Below the pieces are notes generated by a model that had not been told where the DNA came from, made no database searches, and saw nothing but the letters and a program-made list of their open reading frames with translations. A DNA stretch of 46,361 nt from Ruaniaceae bacterium KH17 (GTDB lineage Bacteria > Actinomycetota > Actinomycetes > Actinomycetales > Actinomycetaceae): the NCBI GenBank assembly GCA_900199505.1, contig FZQV01000020.1:1-46361 (forward strand). Reading direction: 5' to 3'. The position numbers and the translations under genes are program-made. Numbering within the stretch: the stretch's first letter is position 1; each line of letters begins with the position of its first letter. This document shows positions 1 through 8,378 of this stretch, in pieces.

Positions 1-490
1 CCCAACATGCTCCCAGAGCATGTACACCCCGACTTTGCCCTTACGAATACTGGGCAAACCCCGAATTCCATACACACAATTTGGCCTATAACCCACTTTT
101 GCCCTGTGAAGCTCGATCGAGTGAGTGCTACGAGAGTGAAGCACGTGCGAGCTAGACGCCGACCTGAACACCGCGTGAGCCTTGCACCCTGCCCACGGAT
201 AGGCCCATCGTCTGCCGCAGTATTCAACGGCGATCCTCGCAAGCCTGAACGCCATCCCCTGACCCCCGCCCCGAGCACCACCACCACACTTTCCGCACCG
301 GACAAGGCCATGCTTCTGGACCTTAGCGGCGAAAGTTGTGCGGCAGTAGGGGCTGTGATCGTTGGAATTGTGACCATATATCGCGCCACCTCTCGATGAT
401 GCACAATGCTCCCAGAGCCCACTGACATCGAATGATGCAGAACTCTATGGGGCATGATTGGGCGCGCTCACACCAATAGCGTTCTGGTGA
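1..490. other. Non-coding left edge with small inverted repeats
   Basis: I see no convincing gene here. The one long plus-strand reading frame (7-399) has no recognisable domain or ribosome-binding site. The stretch contains an 8-bp perfect inverted repeat at 5-12/16-23 and another, TTTGCCC/GGGCAAA, at 34-40/52-58. The 11-mer GCTCCCAGAGC from the first repeat recurs near 409-419. These may be remnants of an element end or a terminator. The base composition looks less GC-rich than the rest of the window, as is common next to restriction-modification islands. Confidence 0.4.
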
Positions 491-712
491 TTAGCGTCGA
501 ACGTCTCTGATCTGCCAGGCCGCGATAACTTCAGTGGCGTCCTCTCCGGGAAGAATCATTGCGAGGGCGCCAAGTGGAAGCGGTTCTTGAGAAACCGCTC
601 CGAACTCGTCGATCAGCGTGTTCTGCAGGAGTTGGCAGGCTTCCTCGCGGGAAGCAGCGTTTACGGAGAAGGTCACGGCGATTGAGTGGGTATCGGGTGT
701 GCGAGCATTCAT
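491..712 (-). CDS. Small hypothetical protein (73 aa)
   Basis: I do not recognise the family. The ATG at 712 is preceded by a near-ideal ribosome-binding site (AGGAGGTGA, 4 nt before the start), which is the main reason to accept the gene. The product is acidic, with no membrane segment and no Cys or His cluster. Its alternation of short hydrophobic strands with an Ala/Glu helix suggests a small alpha/beta fold. It is divergent from the cytosine methyltransferase gene across about 175 bp that should hold both promoters. It shows no helix-turn-helix typical of restriction-modification controller (C) proteins, so a regulatory role is only a guess. Confidence 0.6.
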   Translation of the reverse strand: MNARTPDTHSIAVTFSVNAASREEACQLLQNTLIDEFGAVSQEPLPLGALAMILPGEDATEVIAAWQIRDVRR

Positions 713-887
713 GATTCACCTCCTGTTGTCCGTCCACTTTGACGGGTTCGCCGGATGTCGCGCCAGTACCAATTCTGAGATTGTGGATAACCTCGGGGTA
801 GTGAGAGCTCTCAAGTCATCGTGTCAGTGGCCTGTGAGAGAGTCGTGATTGAAAGCGCAAGGTGCGTTGGTGGAAGAAGGTGGACAC

Positions 888-1877
888 ATGGCGAAGTCAT
901 CTGAGCTGAGTGTTCTCGAGATCTGCGCTGGAGCAGGCGGCCAGTCGTCAGGGCTTGAGCGGGCCGGTTTTGGGCATTCTCTTGCAGTCGAGATCGATCA
1001 CGATGCATGCGAAACCCTCCGTACCAACCGCCCTAGTTGGGCCGTTCACGAGGGCGACGTCCGGGAGGTTGACGGAACTCAGTACAAGGGGCTGGATCTC
1101 CTAGCGGGTGGGGTCCCGTGCCCGCCCTTCTCGATTGCGGGGAAACAACTAGGGGCAGATGACGAACGCGATCTCTTCCCCGAGGCTATCCGGCTCGTGA
1201 GAGAGGCACGGCCAGAGGCCGTAATGCTCGAGAACGTGAAGGGGCTGGCCTCCGCGCGTTTCGCGCCTTACCGGCAGTCGATCCTCGACGCACTCAATGA
1301 TCTTGGATATGACGCTGACTGGCAGCTGCTCTATTCGAGCGAGTACGGCGTGCCCCAACTGCGGCCGCGTTTCATTCTGGTTGCGTGGAAGCGGCGCGGC
1401 GGACGATCATTCGAGTGGCCCCGACCCTTCGGTTCACCGCCGACGGTAGGTGAGGTGCTGAAGCCACTCATGGCTGTTAATGGGTGGCGAGGTGCGGCAG
1501 GCTGGGCGAAGCGTGCGAACAGTATTGCGCCAACGATCGTTGGTGGCTCGAAAAAGCATGGCGGTCCGGACCTGGGCCCATCTAGGGCCAAACAAGCCTG
1601 GCTTGAGCTGGGTGTCGACGGCCGGGGAATCGCAAATGAGCCGCCCACAGCTGATGACCCAATCGACTTCATCCCAAAGTTAACTAACGAGATGGCGGCG
1701 CGGATCCAGGGGTTTGATCCGGCGTGGCATTTTTCGGGGCGTAAGACATCCGTCTACCGCCAGATCGGAAATGCATTCCCACCTCCCGTCGCAGAGGCTA
1801 TCGGGCTCTCAATCGCAGAAACGCTCGGGGTGACGAGAGAGGGCGACACCGAAAGGGCGCTTTGCGCTGTCGGCTAG
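888..1877 (+). CDS. DNA (cytosine-5-)-methyltransferase, NaeI-type partner
   Basis: This C5-cytosine methyltransferase transfers a methyl group from S-adenosylmethionine to cytosine in the site cut by the neighbouring endonuclease. The 329-residue protein has the ordered motifs: motif I AGAGGQSSG (about residues 14-22), motif IV GGVPCPPFS with catalytic Cys78, motif VI ENVKG (115-119), motif VIII QLRPRF (157-162), a target-recognition region of about 90 residues, and motif X with RQIGNAFPPP near the C-terminus. PCPPFS replaces the commoner PCQPFS. I chose ATG 888 because GAAGGTGG lies 4-8 nt upstream; an in-frame TTG at 849 would add 13 residues before motif I. Its stop overlaps the stop of the convergent NaeI-like gene. 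The recognition site GCCGGC is inferred from that neighbour, not read from this protein. Confidence 0.93.
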   Translation: MAKSSELSVLEICAGAGGQSSGLERAGFGHSLAVEIDHDACETLRTNRPSWAVHEGDVREVDGTQYKGLDLLAGGVPCPPFSIAGKQLGADDERDLFPEAIRLVREARPEAVMLENVKGLASARFAPYRQSILDALNDLGYDADWQLLYSSEYGVPQLRPRFILVAWKRRGGRSFEWPRPFGSPPTVGEVLKPLMAVNGWRGAAGWAKRANSIAPTIVGGSKKHGGPDLGPSRAKQAWLELGVDGRGIANEPPTADDPIDFIPKLTNEMAARIQGFDPAWHFSGRKTSVYRQIGNAFPPPVAEAIGLSIAETLGVTREGDTERALCAVG

Positions 1878-2779
1878 CGAGGAACGATAGGAGCCGCCGT
1901 GGAGATCACATCACCCGGCTTGGCAATCGCCCACCATCCTCCTGAGATTTCGACCCCCGTCCCAGGCACAGATGGAACGACGCGTACACTGACGAACTCT
2001 CCAGGTTCGGGCACTTCCGTGCCAAGTTTGATCGCAATCTCGCGCTGGTTAATGTAGTCGCCGCCGAGAACCAGGATGCCCTCGGGCCGTAGCGCGCTCC
2101 GTGCCCCGCCGTTCTCTCGGATCCGCTTCATGTAGTCGTCCTGCTGCGCCACTGTCGCCACAATCGTTCGCGAGATTCGCCGGTTCTGCGCGCGCCTCAA
2201 CAGCTCATTGACACGAGCCTGGCCACTGGCTGAGGCCATGATGGCATCGACATCTTCCGGTGGAAGCTGTAGAAGTGCATTTGGCTGCATTGGCGCATCC
2301 TTGAAGAGCCAGCGAATCCGTGAGCGACCATCCTTGTTGAGTCCGGTCTTGCGATCTCGGTTCTCACTGGTCCGTCGATTCTCTTCAGTCACCCGGACTA
2401 TTCCGACACTCCAGGTGGCGGAGGCGTCATTCGCCTGAGTGGCGAGGACAAGTTGATCAAAGCTCTCGATCGGAAGCATCCATTGGCCGGTGTGGGAGTA
2501 TTTGCAGTCCACCTCACAACCTGCGATTGAGAAATCTAGAGTCTCTCCGTCGGCGAAACTGAGTTCCCGTTGAAGGTTGATCTCGATGAGCGTCCCGAAG
2601 TGAGTTTTCTCGGTCTTGAAGAGCTGATCAAGCCGATAGCGGCCCGTGTGCTGCCCGTCGTACAACTGATCAAACGTCTGCCGGAATACGCGAGCCATAC
2701 GGCTTCCGTCTGGATCGAGCCGTAGCAGTTCCTCGGCTACAGCCTCGAGCGCTGAGTCTTGAGTGTCCCGTGTGCTCAT
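1874..2779 (-). CDS. Type II restriction endonuclease, NaeI family
   Basis: This is a NaeI-type (type IIE) endonuclease, a family that cuts GCCGGC after binding two copies of its site. The 301-residue product compares with 317 in NaeI. The NaeI catalytic set is present at a constant offset of four residues: Glu66, Asp82, Asp91 and Lys93 (D-C-K), matching Glu70, Asp86, Asp95 and Lys97. The ligase-like segment TFDQLYDGQHT (35-45) is also kept. It includes Leu39, equivalent to NaeI Leu43, the residue whose change to Lys is known to turn NaeI into a topoisomerase. The C-terminal half should be the CAP-like second DNA-binding domain. ATG 2779 gives the right length, although the frame runs open further upstream and no good ribosome-binding site is visible. 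The gene runs tail to tail with the methyltransferase gene. Confidence 0.93.
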   Translation of the reverse strand: MSTRDTQDSALEAVAEELLRLDPDGSRMARVFRQTFDQLYDGQHTGRYRLDQLFKTEKTHFGTLIEINLQRELSFADGETLDFSIAGCEVDCKYSHTGQWMLPIESFDQLVLATQANDASATWSVGIVRVTEENRRTSENRDRKTGLNKDGRSRIRWLFKDAPMQPNALLQLPPEDVDAIMASASGQARVNELLRRAQNRRISRTIVATVAQQDDYMKRIRENGGARSALRPEGILVLGGDYINQREIAIKLGTEVPEPGEFVSVRVVPSVPGTGVEISGGWWAIAKPGDVISTAAPIVPR

Positions 2780-3274
2780 CTGGTCAGCATAAGTCGACTT
2801 TGACCTCTCGACGTGTGATTTGGAAACCTCCACGGCGCGAGCCGTGGGCTCGTGCCATCGAGTTGATCGATCGACAACTGGCCAAGGCGGCTTGAGAGCC
2901 TTCTGCGTGAGCCGGTGCATGCGCAGCGACGCACGACGGCACATCCGCGCATCCAGTCCCAGACTGGCAAGACCTACAGCGCAGCTCGCACCGCGGCGGA
3001 GTTCCTTACGCTCGACCTCGCTGCGCCCAGACGCCGCAGCGGAAGCACGAAGGCGAGGAGTGCGATGACGATGCAGATTGCGTACTCATGAGAAGCCTCC
3101 GGTTGTAGCAGTACAAAGAACGTGCTGATACAAGATGTGGCTGTCAAGGCACTGAGCGGTAGCTGCGTGGTTCCGTCGGTAGCCTGCAGATGTGGTTGCT
3201 GTGTTGGCGTGCCGGGGCCGTGGGGCGCCAGAGCTACAACCACTTCTTTCAGCGGGGCGGTCTACGATAGCGGC
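2780..3274. other. Intergenic region of about 500 bp
   Basis: No gene can be supported between the NaeI-like gene and the CPBP gene. Several frames are open in this GC-rich stretch, but none has a recognisable domain or a good start. The stretch may mark the right border of the restriction-modification island. At its right end a TACGAT box (3263-3268) lies 6 nt before the GTG start of the next gene. Confidence 0.4.
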
Positions 3275-4045
3275 GTGAGTGATGCAATGCCGACGGCGGT
3301 CAGGCGGCCGGGCCTACGGGCGGAAGTCTGGATCGTGCTCGGGTTGAGCCTCGGGCAGTCGGCGATCTATTCGCTGATGCGGATCTACGTGCGGCTCACC
3401 TCGGAGACCGCACTCGGCGATCAATCCGCCTCGATCAACACCTCGCTCTCGCCCCGGCCATACGTAGACCTCACCTACCAGGTGCTCGGGATCCTGTTCG
3501 CGCTCGTTCCCGTGGCGCTCGCGCTGTACCTATTGAGCGAGCCGGGCCGCGCAGCCATCCACCGGATCGGCTTCGACCTCGCACGGCCACTGCGCGATCT
3601 CGGCGCGGGCCTCGGCATCGGCGCGCTCATCGGGATCCCAGGACTCGTCTTCTACGCGATCGGCCGCGCCCTCGGCATCACAGTTGCGGTGAACCCCGCG
3701 GCCCTCAATGACCACTGGTGGGCCATCCCGATCCTGATCCTCGCCGCACTGAAGAATGCCGTGCTCGAGGAGGTGATCGCCGTCGGGTATCTGTTGGAGC
3801 GGCTCGAAGAGATCGGCTGGAGCTGGCCGCTGCGGACGGCGGCGTCCGCGGTGTTGCGCGGGCTGTACCACCTGTACCAGGGGATCGGGCCGTTCTTCGG
3901 GAACCTCGTGATGGGGCTCGTGTTCAACGAGTATTACCGGCGCTCGAAGCGCGTGATGCCGCTCGTGGTGGCGCACACGCTGATCGACATCGTGGCATTT
4001 GTGGGCTACTGGCTGCTGCCCGAGACGTGGCGGGCGTGGCTGTAG
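3275..4045 (+). CDS. CPBP-family intramembrane protease-like protein
   Basis: This 256-residue, very hydrophobic protein belongs to the CPBP (CAAX protease and bacteriocin-processing, ABI) membrane family. It has about seven membrane segments. The family signature is present as LEEVIAVGYLLERL, followed by a second motif with RGLYHLYQGIGPFFGNL and a third His in VVAHTLID. The usual Arg after the EE pair is replaced, as in other actinobacterial members I recall, so protease activity is not certain. I chose GTG 3275 because the box TACGAT ends exactly 6 nt upstream, the hallmark of a leaderless actinobacterial transcript. A longer in-frame start at 3122 would add an unlikely Cys-rich N-terminus. 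The substrate is unknown and no neighbour suggests one. Confidence 0.85.
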   Translation: MSDAMPTAVRRPGLRAEVWIVLGLSLGQSAIYSLMRIYVRLTSETALGDQSASINTSLSPRPYVDLTYQVLGILFALVPVALALYLLSEPGRAAIHRIGFDLARPLRDLGAGLGIGALIGIPGLVFYAIGRALGITVAVNPAALNDHWWAIPILILAALKNAVLEEVIAVGYLLERLEEIGWSWPLRTAASAVLRGLYHLYQGIGPFFGNLVMGLVFNEYYRRSKRVMPLVVAHTLIDIVAFVGYWLLPETWRAWL

Positions 4046-4134
4046 AACGCGCCGTGGCTTCCACTCCACCTGCGGCTTCGCTCAATCAGCGGCGGTGGGG
4101 AGAACGTTAGCCTGCGCTGAACCCGCGAGGCTCG

Positions 4135-4866
4135 CTAGTCCGCGTATTGCTCCACGAAGTTGCTGATCACGAGGTGCGAGTCCGTCACGTCCGCGCCGAA
4201 GCAGCGCCGCGTGACCTCCTCCACCTCGTCCTCCGGGAAGTAGCCCACGTGCCGGTAGAGGTCGATCCGCTCGGCGATCCCCTCGTAATCCAGTTCGGGG
4301 TGGAACTGCGTGCCGTATAGATTCTCTTTCACGCGGAACATCTGTACCGGGCAGTGCGGTGAGGTGGCGAGCAGGATGCCGCTGGGAGGCAACGTTGAGC
4401 AGGCCTCCTTGTGCCCCACATACGCCTCGAACGTGCGTCCGATCCCCGCGAGCAGCGGATCCGCCGCCCCCGCCTCCGTGACCTCGATGAGAACCGGGCC
4501 CACGGGCTCGCCGTACTCGAAATCGATCACGCCGCCCTGATGCCGGCCCAGCGTCCCGACGCCGTAGCAGGCGCCCAGGAACGGAAAGTCCTCGGCGACG
4601 ATGAGGTCGAGGAGCTCGTCGATCTCCTTCTCCACGCGGACCTGGGTAAGTGACTTGTGAGCCTCGGGAATCGACCCCGTGAAGGGGCTGCCGCCCACCA
4701 TGATTCCCGAATAGTCGTCGAGGTGAATCCGGGGCAGCGGCTCGGACTCCAGCCGATGCTGGATGAGGTCACCACGCGCGAGCCCGCCCCAACGGCGGAA
4801 CTGGTCGTATTCGGCGTCGGCGAGGGAGTCCTCGGGGCGGGAGGAGATGAGCAGGAAGGGCTTCAC
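4135..4866 (-). CDS. Class I glutamine amidotransferase-like protein
   Basis: This 243-residue cytoplasmic protein has a GuaA/TrpG-type glutamine amidotransferase fold. The catalytic triad is visible: Cys100 in FLGACYGVG, His189 and Glu191 in GTQFHPELD. There is no synthetase domain, so it is a stand-alone amidotransferase of the GMP-synthase-like group; such proteins may be gamma-glutamyl hydrolases or amidotransferases of unknown acceptor. The GTG at 4866 is favoured because a TACGCT box (minus strand, 4873-4878) lies 6 nt before it, implying a leaderless mRNA. An ATG at 4968 would add 34 residues that run into an inverted repeat (4910-4987). Confidence 0.85.
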   Translation of the reverse strand: MKPFLLISSRPEDSLADAEYDQFRRWGGLARGDLIQHRLESEPLPRIHLDDYSGIMVGGSPFTGSIPEAHKSLTQVRVEKEIDELLDLIVAEDFPFLGACYGVGTLGRHQGGVIDFEYGEPVGPVLIEVTEAGAADPLLAGIGRTFEAYVGHKEACSTLPPSGILLATSPHCPVQMFRVKENLYGTQFHPELDYEGIAERIDLYRHVGYFPEDEVEEVTRRCFGADVTDSHLVISNFVEQYAD

Positions 4867-4909
4867 ACCCCGAGCGTAACCCCGGGGCGGCGCCGTGCGC
4901 CGAACAGTC

Positions 4910-4987
4910 CGCTGAGATCCGTACATCAGTTGCCCGAAATGGCCCCTCCGGGCATCAGAATTGCTCACTGTTGTACGGATCTCAGCG
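4910..4987. repeat. 16-bp inverted repeat enclosing a smaller hairpin
   Basis: CGCTGAGATCCGTACA at 4910-4925 is the exact reverse complement of 4972-4987. The 46-bp space between them holds a second inverted repeat, TGCCCG/CGGGCA (4931-4936/4949-4954). The element lies just upstream of the leaderless promoter of the amidotransferase gene. It could be an operator pair, a structured RNA in an upstream transcript, or a miniature mobile element. No coding sequence explains it if the GTG start at 4866 is right. Confidence 0.6.
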
Positions 4988-5157
4988 AGTTCAGCGGCTG
5001 GCTGCGGTGAGGAGCGAGTCCGGCCGGGCGGGGGGTAGGCCAGTGTGGGCCGGTGTGGTGAGGGTGGTCACGGATTAGGGAAATTCAGGGAGATTCACGC
5101 GACAGGGCCTGAACTGTGACGACCCTCGGGGGCGCGGCGCGGAAGTGCGGGGCGGGG

Positions 5158-5568
5158 TTACCCGTTGACGATGCTCAGGATCCCAATCAGCACCCAAACG
5201 ACGGCGCCCATGTAGCCGAGCGTGAGGGCGGAGGTGGCGAGGCCTCGGCCGGAGCGGTGGCTGCGCGCGATCTCGTAGAGCGCATAGTGCCCGAGCCCGA
5301 TTGCCGCGAGCGAGACGCCCGGAATCACGCCCAGCACGGCGCACACCAGCGCGAGCCGCGCGGCCAGCGAATACGGCGGCGTGGGGGAGAGATACCCGGG
5401 TCCGGAGAACACTGCAGCCGGGTTCACATCCTCGGTGCCAGGAAACACAAAGGGGGCCGGCCCCGCCGGGGTTTCGGGTGCCGTCGGGAGGTAATCCGCA
5501 CCCACGCTACGTGGCGCCGTGGAGTCCACGGGGACGTAGGACAGCGGGTAGTTCGGCTCGGCGGACAT
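5158..5568 (-). CDS. DUF4190-like small membrane protein
   Basis: This 136-residue protein has a Pro/Ala-rich N-terminal half (about residues 1-65), probably disordered and cytoplasmic, followed by two membrane segments (about 70-95 and 112-134) joined by a basic loop, HRSGRGLATSALTLG. The pattern two helices plus GRGxAxxALxLG is that of the DUF4190 family, whose function is unknown. ATG 5568 has a clear ribosome-binding site (GGAGGGG) 1-7 nt upstream. The gene is divergent from the uracil permease gene, with about 140 bp between the two starts. Confidence 0.75.
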   Translation of the reverse strand: MSAEPNYPLSYVPVDSTAPRSVGADYLPTAPETPAGPAPFVFPGTEDVNPAAVFSGPGYLSPTPPYSLAARLALVCAVLGVIPGVSLAAIGLGHYALYEIARSHRSGRGLATSALTLGYMGAVVWVLIGILSIVNG

Positions 5569-5706
5569 GCCCCTCCACGAGGTGTGAGATTGTTGGCGTT
5601 CGCCATTCAGAATACGGCCAACGGAAGTAACACGACAGCGCTACGCTTTCCCGTGGGCCGGAGGCCCTCACCTCTGGCACTGAACCCCTCGCACGAACGG
5701 AGCAGT

Positions 5707-7047
5707 ATGGCCACGCTATTCAACTGGACAGTCAAGGGAGACGGGAAGGTCCCGCCGCCCGGCGAGGTGGTCGCACCGGGCGAGCGCCTCAGCTGGGGCC
5801 GCACGATTGGAATCGGCGCCCAGCACATCGTGGCGATGTTCGGCGCCACCTTCTTGGTGCCGCTGATCACCGGCTTCGACCCCTCCCTGACGCTCTTCTT
5901 CTCCGCGGTGGGCACGCTGCTGTTCCTGGTGATCACCGCCGGCCGCGTCCCCTCGTATCTCGGCTCCTCCTTCGCGTTCATCGCTCCGCTGACGGCGGTC
6001 CAGGTAGTCCCAGGTCAGCCCACCCCTGAGGAGATCGCGCTGGGTCTCGGAGGCGTGGTGGTCGCCGGTGTGACCCTCGCGGTCGTTGGCGCCATTGCGC
6101 ACTACGCGGGCACCCGCTGGATCGATGTGGTGATGCCCCCGATCGTCACCGGCACCATTGTGGCCCTGATCGGCCTGAACCTTGCGCCCGCCGCGTGGAA
6201 CAACGTGCAGAAGGCTCCGGTCACGGCGATAATCACGCTCGTCTCGATCATTCTGATCACGGTGCTGTTCAAGGGAATCATCGGCCGCCTCTCGATCCTG
6301 TTCGGCGTGCTGATCGGCTGGGCCGTTGCGATCTTCCGCGGTGAGATCACGCAGGACGCGAAAGACCGTCTGGACGCCGCCGCGTGGTTCGGCCTTCCCG
6401 ACTTCCAGACGCCGACCTTCAGCGCGAGCGTCATCGGCCTGTTCGTTCCCGTGGTCCTCGTGCTGATCGCCGAGAACATCGGCCACGTGAAGTCCGTTGC
6501 GGCGATGACGGGCGAGAACCTTGACCCGGTCACCGGCCGTGCCCTTCTGGCCGACGGCGTTGCCACCACCCTGGCAGGACTCGGTGGCGGTTCTGGAACC
6601 ACCACCTATGCGGAGAACATCGGCGTGATGGCGGCGACCCGGGTCTACTCGACGGCGGCCTACATGGTGGCCGGCATCGTGGGCCTCTGCCTCTCGATGA
6701 TGCCGAAGTTCGGTGCCGCGATCGCCACAATTCCCGACGGCGTGCTCGGTGGTGCGGCCACGGTGCTGTACGGCCTGATCGGCGTGCTGGGGGCACGCAT
6801 CTGGGTGCAGAACAAGGTGGACTTCTCCAACCCGATCAACCTCTACACGGCCGCGATCGCGCTGATCGTGGGTATCGCGAACTACACCTGGGTGGTGGGT
6901 GAGATGCGCTTCGAGGGCATCGCGCTCGGCACCGCTGCGGCGCTGCTCGTGTACCACGTGATGAACGCGCTCTCGAAGTGGCGCGGCACCAACCGTGAGC
7001 CAGCCAGCCCGGCCTCGGTGCCCGGTGGCACGGAGCTTGACGGCTAG
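5707..7047 (+). CDS. Uracil/xanthine permease, NCS2 family
   Basis: This 446-residue integral membrane protein of the NCS2 (nucleobase-ascorbate) family takes up uracil or a related base by proton symport. It has about 12-14 hydrophobic segments. The diagnostic family motifs are visible: IAENIGHVKSVAAMTG in TM8 and GGGSGTTTYAENIGVMAATR in the TM10 region, both typical of UraA/RutG-like uracil carriers. ATG 5707 has GGAG 6 nt upstream; the longer open frame back to 5116 is antisense to the DUF4190 gene and not expected to be translated. A TACGCT -10-like box at 5642-5647 and a small GC hairpin (5655-5667) lie in the leader. I see no pyrimidine genes nearby, so the exact substrate (uracil rather than xanthine) rests on the motifs alone. 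Confidence 0.92.
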   Translation: MATLFNWTVKGDGKVPPPGEVVAPGERLSWGRTIGIGAQHIVAMFGATFLVPLITGFDPSLTLFFSAVGTLLFLVITAGRVPSYLGSSFAFIAPLTAVQVVPGQPTPEEIALGLGGVVVAGVTLAVVGAIAHYAGTRWIDVVMPPIVTGTIVALIGLNLAPAAWNNVQKAPVTAIITLVSIILITVLFKGIIGRLSILFGVLIGWAVAIFRGEITQDAKDRLDAAAWFGLPDFQTPTFSASVIGLFVPVVLVLIAENIGHVKSVAAMTGENLDPVTGRALLADGVATTLAGLGGGSGTTTYAENIGVMAATRVYSTAAYMVAGIVGLCLSMMPKFGAAIATIPDGVLGGAATVLYGLIGVLGARIWVQNKVDFSNPINLYTAAIALIVGIANYTWVVGEMRFEGIALGTAAALLVYHVMNALSKWRGTNREPASPASVPGGTELDG

Positions 7048-7056
7048 GAATTGCTG

Positions 7057-7084
7057 AGGGCGGCGGGTCTAAACCCGCCGCCCT
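7057..7084. terminator. Terminator-like hairpin after the permease gene
   Basis: A perfect 12-bp stem (7057-7068 with 7073-7084) with a CTAA loop lies 10 bp after the permease stop. The converging LytR_C gene ends about 30 bp further on, so the hairpin can serve both strands. The T-run is weak, as is usual in actinobacteria. Confidence 0.75.
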
Positions 7085-7116
7085 TAACTCTGCCCGGAAC
7101 GAGCTCTTGGGGACGC

Positions 7117-7794
7117 TTACGCCTCGGCGTCCTCTTCGCCGTCGGACGGTGCCTCCGTCTCCTCGTCCTCGGGGACGAGGTCCTCGCCACCGTCATTCAG
7201 CTCGTCCTCGGTGGGCTCCTCTTCGGGGACGCACTCCGCGGGCGGCACGATCTCGACACCCGCGGGGAAGTCGCCGGACTTGATCAAGGACTGTTCGCCG
7301 TACGTGTGACCGAGGATCACGTCAACGGACGCGTCCTCACGGTCATCGATCATCACCTGCATCGTGGGGAAAACCTGTTGCAGCGTATACGCGGCGACGA
7401 TGCCCGCCTTGCCTGCCTGGAGCTGGCCATCGGTGCGCAGGAACTTGGGCCAGTTGCCCACCTCGGCCACCGTGACACCGTACTCGCGCAGGGTTCCGGC
7501 CACGCTCACGGCGATGCCTTGCTGGTTCGAGGAGTTGAACACATTCGCTTTCACTGAGCCAAACGCCACCGAGTAGGCGCCCTCCGGCGGGCACTCCATC
7601 GTCTCGGAGGTCTCGATCTTCTCGGGCATGGTGATAGGGCGCGTCCACGGCGACGGCACGGTCCCGGAGAAGACGAGGTAGGCGAAGGCCGCGGCAACCG
7701 CGAGCCCCGCAATCAAGAGGCCGTAGATCACGGTCTGCCGTTGCTGAAGCCGCCGGCGCCGCTTCGCGCGCGGGGACAGTGCTTGTGGGTTCAC
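7117..7794 (-). CDS. LytR C-terminal domain protein, single-pass membrane
   Basis: This 225-residue protein has a basic N-terminus, one membrane segment (about residues 24-45), an external LytR_C-type domain (about 78-185, with the strand motif KANVFNSSNQQGIAVSVAGTL) and a highly acidic Glu/Asp-rich tail. LytR_C domains occur at the end of LytR-CpsA-Psr ligases and alone, as here; their role is thought to be in cell-envelope polymer handling. The catalytic LCP domain is absent. GTG 7794 is preceded by TAGGAT (minus strand, 7801-7806) with 6 nt between, so the transcript is probably leaderless. Confidence 0.8.
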   Translation of the reverse strand: MNPQALSPRAKRRRRLQQRQTVIYGLLIAGLAVAAAFAYLVFSGTVPSPWTRPITMPEKIETSETMECPPEGAYSVAFGSVKANVFNSSNQQGIAVSVAGTLREYGVTVAEVGNWPKFLRTDGQLQAGKAGIVAAYTLQQVFPTMQVMIDDREDASVDVILGHTYGEQSLIKSGDFPAGVEIVPPAECVPEEEPTEDELNDGGEDLVPEDEETEAPSDGEEDAEA

Positions 7795-7836
7795 GTGCCA
7801 ATCCTACGGTGCGTGGGCGAGCGCCCGTGCCGGTTC

Positions 7837-8352
7837 CTAGGTTCCGCGGGCTGTGGTCACCTCTTCACCTACCACCCGAGAGAGAAAGGCCGCAAGGTTG
7901 GCGCGCAGCCGCAGCACGCTTCCGCGCACGTCGATGGTCTCGCGTGCGGGGATACCGCGGCCCGGCGAGCGCATCCCCCGGATGTACAGCGAGCAGGCGA
8001 GATCGTTGCACACGTAGGTGCCGATCGTATTGAGCCGGGCGGCTGCGTCACCCGCACGTGGCGCCGCCATCAGGCTGACGCCTCCGCCTGGCCGAGTGGT
8101 GAGACAGAGCGCGCACATGGTGGTCCGCCTGGCCGCCGCAGGCTGGTGGGGGACTCGTAAGCGGATCCCCACGAGGCCGCCGTCGGCAATGATGTAGGCG
8201 CGCCGCTCGGCCTTCGGATCGATCCAGCCGAGGTAATCGAGATCATCCCACGGTGCATCGTGGAACCAGGAGGGCAGGTTCAGCTGGGCGGCCTCCTCTG
8301 CCGAGCAGTTGATCAGGGAGGCGCGGACCTCGGTTTCGGTGAGCGGCTGCAT
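7837..8352 (-). CDS. FBP-domain (EF-G-binding type) treble-clef zinc-finger protein
   Basis: This 171-residue protein matches the FBP C-terminal treble-clef zinc-finger family, named for fibronectin binding in some members and related to FusB-type proteins that bind elongation factor G. The four zinc Cys are visible as MCALC (about residues 79-83) and YVCNDLACSLYIRG (about 112-125), separated by the usual TRPGGG...MAAPRAG...NTIG stretch. It is cytoplasmic by sequence. An ATG start at 8352 lies 7 nt after TAGCCT (minus strand, 8360-8365), so it is probably leaderless. A link with ribosome rescue or fusidic-acid-like protection is an inference from the family only. Confidence 0.75.
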   Translation of the reverse strand: MQPLTETEVRASLINCSAEEAAQLNLPSWFHDAPWDDLDYLGWIDPKAERRAYIIADGGLVGIRLRVPHQPAAARRTTMCALCLTTRPGGGVSLMAAPRAGDAAARLNTIGTYVCNDLACSLYIRGMRSPGRGIPARETIDVRGSVLRLRANLAAFLSRVVGEEVTTARGT

Positions 8353-8378
8353 TCAGTCCAGGCTAGCCGACGCCGCGG

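Noticed and set aside
7-399. 130-codon frame at the left edge
   Set aside because: There is no ribosome-binding site, no domain, and a composition like random translation.
2942-3090. Open frame with TGKTYSAARTAAEFL before the CPBP gene
   Set aside because: It has no start codon with translation signals and no family I recognise; too short to claim as a gene remnant.
5716-6957. 413-codon minus-strand frame opposite the uracil permease
   Set aside because: It is the antisense of a clear NCS2 gene. Its His/Arg/Asp-rich product has no domain and reflects GC-biased third codon positions.
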